From Hypericum androsaemum (Eukaryota; Streptophyta; Magnoliopsida; Malpighiales; Hypericaceae), in NCBI GenBank assembly GCA_963995505.1, contig OZ023192.1:4013001-4077000 (forward strand): a DNA stretch of 64,000 bases, given 5' to 3'. Shown here piece by piece: positions 54,724 to 64,000 of this stretch. The translations under genes and the position numbers were made by a program. Under the pieces are notes generated by a model. It searched no databases. It was not told the origin of the DNA and saw only the letters and a program-made list of their open reading frames with translations. How positions within the stretch are numbered: position 1 is the stretch's first letter; the number at the start of each line of letters is the position of its first letter.

Positions 54724-56342
54724 TGTTGAGAATCTCATATCTTTTTTGAGGGGAAAAGAAAGGAGCATAATATTAAGATCACGTGAGAAAATTAGTGAAA
54801 AAAAGAACGTCCAACTCCACCGGATGAACTACAAGCCAGTTTCTGGGGAGGGTCTCAGTCCTACAGCTCTTACAAATCTAGTCCGTAACTTTGTTCAATG
54901 TTCTAGGGATAAGCAAAAGTTTACAATTTGATAAATCAATCAACAATGACCTAATCTTAAGAACAAGATCTTCCACTTGCCAAAAGATGAAAGAAGTTGG
55001 ATCATTTACGAAATTGAAAGCCAATAAGCAATCGGTTTCAACCAAAGTTTGTAGGGAGCAGTACTTCAAACGAACCAACTGCAAAGAAGGCTCCAACGCT
55101 TGTAACTCCACTTCCAAAGGAGAGGAAGCGCATCTCAAACCAGTCTGGCCTTCCACAATTTGGCCTTGACAATTTCTAGCAACCACGACCAGTCCAACAG
55201 GGGTAGAAGGTCCTGCCAGGATGCATCGCATTTGAGTTTCAACACTCCCGAGCTTGGAGCACTCCATGAAACCTGATATGGTGTAGATTGACTAGTACTT
55301 GTTAACTACAAGAATTCAGAGCAGTAATTAGATGACATATCGCAGGTAATAATTGGGTCAATCTTATCACCATCAAAAAGACATTTGTTCCTAGACATCC
55401 AAATGGACCAGCAAGTAAACATAGCAAGAGACAAGAGATCAAGATCCCTGGCTAAATGCAGCAAGTTAAAAATAGAATCCAACGAGGAGCCAAAAGACGT
55501 ATACACATCAGCATTGAATCTGAGACCAAAGGAGTTGGACAACCAAATATCCTAGCATGATGGCATTCAAAAATAACATGAATAACAGTCTCATCCGCAA
55601 CATCGCAAATTTGTCAGACAGACGAAGAAGAGAGGTTTCTTCTAAAGAGGTTAGAAGCTACGGGAATAGCATTTCTGGCCAAACGTCAGATAAAGTTTTG
55701 GACTTTTTGGGGCACTTTTAGTTTTCAGAGCCCTACACCAAAAGGAGAAGAGTTTATATCAGTAACTTGAATGTTCAGGCCAAGCATGTGACTAGATTTA
55801 AAAACCTGGTACTCCCTCTTAACGGAAAAGTACCCATCATTACTATCTATCCAGATCAGTTTATCAGGGGAATGTAAACTGCCTAAACTAATATGAGAAA
55901 TAGCATCTTGTTCGGCAGGGAAAAAGAAGTGCCTAATAAGATCAATTTTCCAGCTACAAGTGGAAGAAGAGATCAAATCATACACTGTAACCAGAGAATT
56001 GGGCACGAGAATCTCATATCGGTTAGTGCAACTATGATGGGCTAGTTTTATAAGTATTGAAAATCCACCAACCCATTGTCTTAAGGTTTTGGGTTTGATA
56101 TGAAGATTCTAACATGAAATCAGAGCGGGTTAATCCCGTGCCCATTGTTGTGCTTGCACGACCCCCATTTCACGTTGGTGAAGTCAAAGCCCATGCAATC
56201 TTTGACCCGATGGGTCTCGTTTGAGGCAGCGTGTTGAAAATTACACATCGGTTAGTACAAATGGGATAGGTTAGTTTATAAGTATTGAAAGTCTACCAAT
56301 TCATTGCATTAAGGTTTTGAATTGGATATATAGATTATAACA
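54724..56342 (+). mobile_element. TRIM (miniature LTR element) interrupted by a LINE
   Basis: The 3' LTR is 56232-56342 (111 bp, TGTTGAAAATTACACATCGG to GATTATAACA). The 5' LTR is 54724-54727 joined to 56007-56114 (112 bp). Between them lies only 117 bp, with a primer-site-like TGAAATCAGAGCGGG at 56115 and a GAGGCAGCG stretch before the 3' LTR. The flanks are ATAAA and ATCAA (one mismatch). There is no coding capacity, as expected for TRIM elements. Confidence 0.8.
54742..56006 (-). mobile_element. 5'-truncated L1-type LINE inside the TRIM LTR
   Basis: It is flanked by GAGAATCTCATATC at 54728-54741 and 56007-56020, a perfect 14-bp target duplication. The minus strand encodes parts of the ORF2 C-terminus: zf-RVT at 56006-55725 (HISLGSLHSPDKLIWIDSND), a WSIWMSRNKCLFDG linker at about 55420, and an RNase H-like domain at 55267-54878 (LVVVARNCQGQIVEGQTG, LVETDCLLAFNFV). 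The 3' end abuts the left duplication with a short A tail. Stops separate the parts. Confidence 0.88.
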
Positions 56343-56803
56343 ATCAACATAATTAATGACGTCACATGTTGAGTGAAATTTATAGAACCTACATAAATCT
56401 AGGAAATAAATAGTGACGATGGAATATATAAAGTAATATGCGGTGTAATCATACTGAAGAATTCTTCTCAAACAAATAATGAAGAATTCCAAGGTGTGAC
56501 CCACACTGTTCAACATTACAGTTTGAATATTTCGCAAGCTCTTTTTAATATATGTTTGACAACGAACACGGTATCCGCAAGCACATAAAACTTGTTCAAG
56601 TCAAAATCCACCATCCATGAAGTTCTTTTTCCCGGAAAGAGAGGTTCAACATTTAATTTAACAAGTGAAGCACACCCATTACACTATAAATACACATCGA
56701 TTCGATGGTAACCACAATCTAAATCAGCAATTTCATTTATACAAAATTATCGAATTCGAACCAGAAAAAACATCACAATTTTCTTCACTATACCACATCA
56801 AAA

Positions 56804-57241
56804 ATGAGCAAAGGACACAAGGTATCCATGATCATGAAAATCCTATTATCCCCCATCAGAATCCTCGAAAAGGCCTCGAAACTGTACACTAAAAGCATGA
56901 TGGGCTGCGCTGGAAGGCTCGGCTATGTCGCCGGACCGGAAGCAGCCATGGGATACAATCTTCAGAGGAGCTACACCATCAGCTCTTGCAGGTTGAGTGA
57001 GGAAGAAGAACAGTACAAGGAACTCTTGATGGGTTTGGAAAGGAAGAGAAATGACATGAACTTGGACATGTCTTGGGGTTTAAATACAAGGGGAAGGGGG
57101 CTAAATGGAGTGGGGATCAGAAGTTATAGTGTAGGGATAGGGAAGATTGGGAAGATTGATGAAGAGAGGCCTTGTTCTTTTAGAGAAGATGATGTTGTTG
57201 TTAAGTCTAGGTGTAGAAGCAATGCTCTTTTGCATTACTAG
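56804..57241 (+). CDS. small protein of the SYSVGIGKIG-type family, member 5
   Basis: This 145-residue intronless frame has MSKGHKVSMIMKILLSPIRI, KASKLYTKSMMGCAGRLGYV, AGPEAAMGYNLQRSYTISS (lacking the DLP of its relatives), a charged SEEEEQYKELLMGLERKRND segment and C-terminal GIRSYSVGIGKIGKIDEERP with CRSNALLHY. A conserved 3' UTR block (GGGTGTGTTTGATCTTAATT) lies about 250 bp after the stop instead of directly after it, so the 3' UTR has probably taken an insertion. Function unknown. Confidence 0.87.
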   Translation: MSKGHKVSMIMKILLSPIRILEKASKLYTKSMMGCAGRLGYVAGPEAAMGYNLQRSYTISSCRLSEEEEQYKELLMGLERKRNDMNLDMSWGLNTRGRGLNGVGIRSYSVGIGKIGKIDEERPCSFREDDVVVKSRCRSNALLHY

Positions 57242-58670
57242 TGAATTTTTTTTATAAGTGATTGTATTAACTCTCCCGAAAACTCAAATGTTTGATGATT
57301 TCATCGTACATTATGATGGAGTTGCAAAAATTTCTGGATGAATATCCTCTATTTGAACTGAATTTTTTTTTCTAATTAAACAATCCAATTATTACATATC
57401 TAGATAGATTATATATTGACAAAATAGTCGATAATTCAGATGTAAAAGTAAATCCTGTTTTTCTATTTATCTTTTGGCATTAGTAGCGATGATTAAATGG
57501 GTGTGTTTGATCTTAATTTAATTTGTAAAGTAATTTGGCTCATGATGCGACCATTAGTTCTTTCGTTGTGTACACAAAGAAATTAAATGGAGATGTTGAG
57601 ATTTTGATTTTTGAATTCTTCTCGCAGCTCATGTTGAATTTTTCTCAGGTGGACCAGGTCTACAATGTTAGGCAATTAGTCATTTCACCTTTTCTTTTCC
57701 ATTTTATTAACTACCCATCAGTAATTAACTCATGCTCTTAATGAACTCCGACAGTTAGAGATCCAGTCCTTATGAAAAAAATGGAAAGGAGGTTCTGGGA
57801 TCCAAATAATTTGGTAAACCGAGGTGAACGCATGTCAATTGACGCAAAATATTCTTTAAAGATCCCGTTAAGATCGTCATTTCTATGATCACATAAAGGT
57901 AAATTTAACTTCTCATAATACATTTTTTGTAAAGGTAAATTTTATTCATCTCCGAATGTGAATTTCCGGGATACATCAGTAGCTATTCATTATACTTAGT
58001 AGTTTTGTACTAGACATAATTCATCACTTGATCAATTAAACTAAAGCTTCATTAGCTCCGTGTTTTTTATGGTTCTTAAACAAACAAACAAAAAAATAAA
58101 AAAAAATTCCAAAGTTTGATTGTAGGTTTCCTTGATTTTTCGTTACTTGCTCTCTACCTCTTGTCACTTGATAAGTGTCTCAAAATGAAATATTTGAATA
58201 ATATTGTATCAGCAGACAAATCTGGAGAATTGTTCGGAATCCAATTATCCCAGTAGCCAATTACACTAATCGAACTTTGTATTCAAATGATTAATTGTGA
58301 TACCTCGTAAATGATATGTTATGTCTAAAAAATCTTAAGTGATTTGATTGGTACTATCCATATCAACAAGGTGCATATTCTTTTATGGCACATATCTTGA
58401 GAAAACTCCAAGGTTAAACGCGTTTGGTCAGGAGTAAGATCAGGATGGGTGACCTCCTTGGAAGTTTTCCAGGATGCGTGTGAGTGAGGACAAAATACGC
58501 CGGAAAAGACTTGTGTTATTTTGTAGAGAAAGCCGGTTGGATCACGGGACATTACATTAATATAACCCAATCTCCGTGGAATTTTATCTCCTCCAAACAA
58601 AGAAGAAAAATAATTAACAAAATCCATGTAATTTGTTTCGATCTACCGTTAAACTATAATCCGCAAGTAG
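57242..58670. other. intergenic, member 5 3' region
   Basis: It contains the displaced conserved 3' UTR block at about 57497-57545. Otherwise it is AT-rich with no supportable gene. Confidence 0.5.
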
Positions 58671-58674
58671 GAAA

Positions 58675-59400
58675 AAGTCAGCAAGCAGCAGCTATATATC
58701 TATAAGGAGCCTAACCTCACTTGGAAGAGTCGTATCATTTTCGTTACGATTTTCAGATCTTATTTAATTAGCCTTTCTCCACCTACATTTGGATAACGAG
58801 GCCTACCTATCAGGTACTACTGAGCATTCTTTAATTCGCGGGGCTCAGGCTTGGCAACTTTTTTTAATCTTTTTCGCAAAAAAACAGATCAGAAATTTAC
58901 GATAAATTTAATCTTAAAAACACCTTAAACATAAAACAAATCAAAAAAATTATTGAGATTATCAAATTATTAGTTAGTAATGGGATGGATATTTCATAAA
59001 TAAATAAATTTACATATGCATTATCTAAAGATTTTAGATTGTATATACAGATTATAACATAAATTGTCGAATTAAGGATAAGTATTTAGATGTGACATGA
59101 AATTGCCACCTCCGTGACAAATTAAAAATCATGGATAAGGCCTCAGTTTGACCCACTTGTAACACATTGTTTAAACCTTTTTTTAAATCATACTATTCAA
59201 CATTGCATTTGGACATTTCGCAAGCCATTTATAAAATATGGTTGAGAGCGTACACGTTAATCACAAGCACAGAAAAACTTGCTCCGGTCAAATATCACAG
59301 CCTAAGAAGTCCCTTTTCCTGGAAAGAGAGGCTCAACATTTAATTAATTAAACTATAGTCCACAAAATCCCCATCAACACACACTATAAATACTGAAGAT
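58675..59400 (+). promoter_or_regulatory. orphan promoter of a sixth family member
   Basis: All module blocks are present: AAAGTCAGCAAGCAGCA, GAGCCTAACCTCACTTGGAAG, TTTGACCCACTTGTAACA, TTTGGACATTTCGCAAG, GCACAGAAAAACTTGCTC, AAGTCCCTTTTCCTGGAAAG and CACTATAAATACTGAAG (TATA at 59384-59393). Instead of a coding region, an LTR begins at 59430. Confidence 0.7.
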
Positions 59401-59429
59401 TTCTACTATCACATATGTACATATATACA

Positions 59430-59926
59430 TGTGGATTATAACATAATACAATCTAGAAATCGAATCAAAATTAACGTTAAATAAATTCACGAATGAATTC
59501 GTTTAAACATAAATACACTTACTTGTTGTAGCGCAGTTATCCACAGGATCGTAACGGGTTCTTGTCACCGGTCGGTTCTTACTCACGGTATGTCGGAGTC
59601 AAGAACAATTTCCACGACCTCTATTTGCCTTGGAGTCGATTCGAGAACTCAGGGATCAATCATATATTTTTCCCTTAATCTCCAATTCTCCTCTCCTCAA
59701 TTTCTCCCCCCGTTGTTCCCTCTGCCTCCTCCTCTCCCTTTTTAATTCTTGTTAAAGGGGATCATCTACCCACTTTGCCACTACCATGGTGGTTCATCCA
59801 CTCATTGGAGATAAGTGTGGCACTACATTAGTGGCTTGTCCACTAATGTTAGATTATAGGAGGAGGTGGATAATTGGATACAATTATGAGGATTAATTGG
59901 ATACAATCATGAGTGGAATTCCAACA
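59430..59926 (-). repeat. 3' LTR of the right-hand copia element
   Basis: On the minus strand it reads TGTTGGAATTCC to TTATAATCCACA, about 497 bp. The purine tract GAGTGGGAGAT directly precedes it (59927-59937 on the plus strand as ATCTCCCACTC). It lies in the presumed 5' UTR of the sixth family member. Confidence 0.72.
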
Positions 59927-61271
59927 ATCTCCCACTCACACATGATTGAACATATTCAATATTTTCTCTTATCGTAATAGGCAAATATTTCGTGCGACCA
60001 GCATACATCGAGTGCACGTAGCTAAACTCAAGAGCACATTTCGGCCACTTGAATGATAGCATCTCGATATCTCCATTACGTAAAGTATGCCTTACCCTAG
60101 GTCTCATCTCACATTCTTTGTTTCCACATGTGATTTCTGAAACAATCTATTCGTGTTCACTATTGTATTGCTCTCAATACAATAGGTGCACCAGTGAACC
60201 ACGAAGCTTTTCAAATGTGATCAATAAAGAACCTTCTCCCTTAACAATATTTTTTCCATCATGATCCAGCCTGCTTTTCCAGTCAGCCTTGCCAGGTCGA
60301 ATCAAACATGACCCTTTAAAGACTTTCCAAGCTAGCAGCACTGAATCATATTTCCAAAATATATTTAGGATCTTAAGGGTAGAGTTCCGGAAACCATAGT
60401 TTTCGGAGTTGGTCTCACACCAGGGAAACTGAAATCACTAAATAATAAAATTGATTTCCCATCCATTGGTCGAAGAGCACACATGACACTATTCATGTGC
60501 TATGGTGTTCTTTCCTGTTAAAGGAGCACATGTCTTTCGCAAATAACACCATACTAGAGCATCAGCCTCGATGTTTACAAACAACAGCTTTAGTCTACAC
60601 AAAAACTACTCTAGGCTTTCAAGACAGAATTTTGGTAAGTTCCACTTTCTTCTTACCGTTGGATTTCTTATAATCCAATAAGTTCCAAGAACTCATTTAA
60701 TGTAGCAATTATTGCTTACACATAATCTTGCGCTTTAACAAGACTGCTCTTGTAGTTAAGCAAGACGGCATTCATATTTTAGAACAGGCACTCGATAATT
60801 CATGATGTTCTAAAATTGCCTCATCCCATTCAAGAATCAACTCACTGACTCCCACTGAGGTAAACACCCGTGTGAGTGGGCTACTTCTCTGTCTGACATG
60901 CATTGGAGTAAATGTTACTCAAAATAACATTTACATATGTATTGGTGACATAGCATCAAGTTCCATTGAATAGTAAATTCAACAGATGCTATACAAGCAC
61001 AAATAACTCACTCGCAAATCCTGGGACCTGACATGTTTCTCAAAACACATCTGAGGTACAACTTTGGATCTGCCTTTATATCTCATGTAGATATGTGTTT
61101 CATGCTCATTTCTTTACACACAACTATTTCGCAAAGAATCTGCTCACTGATTCTCTTGAGGTCGTTAGGGATAAATAGATTAAGACTCTTCTTAATAATA
61201 CCACTTCTTACATAGCAGCTATAGAAGCAAATTAGTCTGTCCCTACAGCTCACTTGGAGATAGACACAAGT

Positions 61272-62057
61272 CTATATATAGCTACTCCACGAGATAGCTA
61301 CTCCAATTAGCAAGAAGAATAAATCCCAATATGGATTTTCACATATCCATATCTCAGCCCAACAGGCATTAGAATAACCCCTCAATATCAAGTCTTGACT
61401 TGATAACTCAATGATGATTCTATAATCATTTTTGAGTACTTCATAATTTCTTTGACCGCTTGTCAATGTGCTTTGCTTGGATTGAGACAATCCATAGCAT
61501 TCGCTTAAAGGACATCTATCACATCCTTTAGCTTCTGAGGTATTTTTGGATATAAATCTTTATTCAGAAAATGACCTTTTGACTATTAGGGCATACAATA
61601 GATCGATGTCATCACATTTGAATCGTCCAACTCAAACGATTCCTCGAAATCTTAATTTCGAGTATGTAATCAACCTCTCTCATACCTTTTATCTCAAAGT
61701 TGGCTGAAAAACACACTTTGACCTTGATAAGATATCTTTAGTCAATTCTGGCTATTCGTATGTTATCTACATACAATATACAATGACAAACTTTTTCTTG
61801 AGCATTTAAAATAGACATCATAGTACTCGTCAATCAATTCGAAATCATATGACATGATCGAAATCAAATGACGAGTACAACACTGTCTTGACGACTGTAT
61901 GAGGCCATGAGCAAATCTCAACATTAGCAAACTCTACGTTTACTGCCTCATTCTTTTGGATTTGACCCTCTGGTTGAACCATATAGGTTTCTCCATCCAA
62001 TTCTCCACCGAGAAGTACAGTCTTTACATCCATTTGATGTAGCTCTAGATCAAGCAA
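61272..62057 (-). pseudogene. copia RT and RNase H remnants
   Basis: Two short open stretches keep recognisable copia motifs: the QMDVKT...GELDGETYMVQPEG block of RT and the GYSNACWA...AISWSS block of RNase H. The YVDD region between them cannot be read as one frame. This copy is much older than the copia elements at 1-5914 and 22444-38393. Confidence 0.75.
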
Positions 62058-64000
62058 GTCATTATAGCCAGAATAAACTTAAAAGGCATGAATCTCACAA
62101 CAACCGAGAATGACTTCTCATAGTCAGTGTCTTCGCGTTGTGTGAATTCTATGACAGCTAAGCGAGTCTTTTACACTTAATCCCGAGAATCTATTAATTC
62201 TCAAATTGCGCCCCTTAGGTAGGTCAACATTTAACCAGTTCTTAAACATGGTTTTGTTTTATAAAAGTCATAACTTTCTTCATTGCTCTAACTAATTCAT
62301 TCTTAATTGGGAACCGATAGAGCATCAGAAATATACTTGTGTTCATTCTCATCTTATAGGATTTGCTAAAAGTAATCTCACTTGCATCTATATTCAAGAG
62401 AGTATTTCCTACACCTTTGACCTTAAGTCGTTAGCGTGAAAAATATATTCTTTTAGCTTCACAAAATTCCAGTTTTGATAAACATCTCTTATATTCATCA
62501 TAATTTGGAATCGTATTCCTATAGAAGTTATATTTCAAATTCACACTGAATTTTTAGAATTTTACTCCCACTGAGATAAAGATCAATCATCTCAATCATA
62601 CTCTAACTGAGATGAAGATCCTTCATACTCATAATGAGATGAAGATCATTTTGATCATGAACTTCCGGATCAGCCGAAGGTGGTAACTCTTCCTCCTCCA
62701 TAATTCTCCCACTCGGAAGGAGTGATCCAGATGATTCTAGCTCATCAGTTTTATACAAGGTAAGTCGCTACTCATCTCTCCCAATTTAGAAAACTTATTC
62801 TCCAAGAATATGACGTCTCGTGGTAAAAATTTATATCACTTGTCCATTGCGTTGTTCACCCATGAACACGTATCACTCAGATACTTATGAGTATTCGACA
62901 AAGACACTCTTTGTAAGATACTCACACAGATGGACGTAAGAAAATCTACTCTCACAGTCTTAAGTAGCTTAGATCAAGGTGTCGACCTATCTACAACTGG
63001 TGAGGAGTAGAAGTGACATATTTAGAGGGCAAAAAAAAAGGATTAGAACATATGTGGCGGTATGGATCGTACATCCATCAAAGGATAAATGCTAATTTAC
63101 CTCCGCTATCCCATGTCTAATCATGTCAAGAAGAATGCAATTCCTTCTTTCCTCTATCTCATTCTAATGAGATGTGCAAGGAATGAACCACCCATGTTCA
63201 ATCTATTTTTATCACATGAAATTTTTAAATCAGAAGATAATCATGACCACAATCAATTTGTAAGGTCTTGATCTTCAGATCAAATTGATTCTCAACATTA
63301 TACACGAATGCCTTGAAGTTACACAAAACTTCAGACTTGTGAGAAATCAAATAGATTTGACCATATCTAAATATAGTCATCTATGTGATAAAATAATAAT
63401 AATAGGCCCCATGCCTTGCCCTCACAGTTACTCGTCCACATACGTCAGAAAGAATTAATTACACTGAACAATCATATCTAGTTATTTTGCCAAATGGCTC
63501 TCATTTAGGTTTTTCCATCTAGAAACGTTCGCATGTGGGCAAATATAGCTTTCTCTAAATACCCTTTAATCCTGCCTACACAAGATAATTCATGCGTTCT
63601 TGACCAATTTGGCCCAGTCTATAATATCACAACATAACATCATCTCGAGATGTTAGAAAAGTTGTGATCACGAAAAAACCATCACTATGTAAATCTCACA
63701 GATCAACATCCATGATGAGAAACCATTCTTTAAATAACTAAAATGAGTAAAGACTTATCCAAAAAATTAATTAAGTGAGATGTACTCAATCATCCAATGG
63801 AAACTAAGAGTCAGTAAAAACACGAACAGACATAAAATTCCATGAATTTCTCGGAGTATATAACATGTCATGTAGAAGCACGGTATGTAGGCTCAGTCTA
63901 CATGAGCCAACCATTTTAACTTCTACTCGTGTATATATTATGGAGCTTGTTCCAACTGGTACTCATCGAAATTCGACAAATATTTTATATTTCTTTGTCA

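Larger units (their letters stand above)
54330..56693 (+). promoter_or_regulatory. promoter module of member 5, split by a TRIM and a LINE
   Basis: The distal block GCGAGCCCACTTGGAAGAGTC (54333) and a CTATTTAACTAG segment lie left of the TRIM/LINE insertion (54724-56342). Right of it come TTTGAATATTTCGCAAG, GCACATAAAACTTGTTCAAG (56581), TTTTTCCCGGAAAGAGAGG and CACTATAAATAC (TATA, 56683-56693). The start codon is 111 bp after the TATA box. Confidence 0.65.
59430..64000 (-). mobile_element. degraded Ty1-copia element, 5' end outside window
   Basis: Minus-strand remnants appear in copia order from right to left. A Gag/integrase-like region is barely readable beyond 62700. RT is seen at 62057-61845 (LELHQMDVKTVLLGGELDGE, YMVQPEG). 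RNase H is seen at about 61490-61272 (LRGYSNACWAE, VAISWSS). Many stops and frameshifts interrupt it. The 3' LTR and purine tract mark the left end. The 5' LTR is beyond the window. Confidence 0.8.

Overview
This window is nuclear DNA of a flowering plant, most likely a eudicot. The evidence is plant-type introns, ankyrin/PGG proteins, a UbiA-type aromatic prenyltransferase, Ty1-copia elements (one with an initiator-methionine tRNA primer site) and an Athila-type gypsy element (Asp-tRNA primer site), plant L1-type LINEs, TRIM and MITE elements and tRNA-derived SINEs. I cannot name the species. Nothing bacterial, viral or organellar was seen.

Layout. (1) 1-5914: a minus-strand copia element that runs out of the window on the left. 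It sits in an intron of a plus-strand prenyltransferase gene whose last four exons are at 6042-7230. (2) 7231-10865: AT-rich intergenic DNA with two TA microsatellites and a solo LTR with a perfect CATCT duplication. (3) 10866-40560: a decayed tandem array of ankyrin/PGG (ACD6-like) genes. Copy 1 (10866-14090) looks complete. Copy 2 (16223-18187) has a last intron that no longer splices in frame. Two 3' relics follow. Copy 3 was split by a copia element (22444-38393, TTCTT duplications), which was itself split by an Athila-like gypsy element (25467-36164, CCAAA duplications). A fourth 5' relic lies near 40.5 kb. LINE, hAT-like, Mutator-like and SINE insertions are scattered through the array. 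(4) 40625-59430: a cluster of five small genes for an uncharacterised plant protein family with a C-terminal RSYSVGIGKIGKIDEE-like signature. Two are on the minus strand and three on the plus strand. A sixth promoter copy has no gene because a copia LTR begins 37 bp after its TATA box. The cluster also holds an L1-type LINE with ORF1 but no ORF2, a TRIM split by a LINE with a 14-bp target duplication, and a hAT-like MITE carrying a 22-bp minisatellite. (5) 59430-64000: a strongly degraded minus-strand copia element leaving the window on the right.

Host genes. The prenyltransferase would act in plastid aromatic prenylation (quinone, tocopherol, or specialised phenolics). Ankyrin/PGG proteins are membrane proteins often tied to defence and salicylate signalling. 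The small-protein family has no known role. Three themes dominate: local tandem duplication, repeated interruption of the copies by transposons, and decay of the transposons, with three of the element reading frames broken by what look like single C-to-T or G-to-A changes. Exon boundaries were set by eye from GT/AG sites, reading phase and comparison between copies. LTR differences were counted by eye and are approximate.
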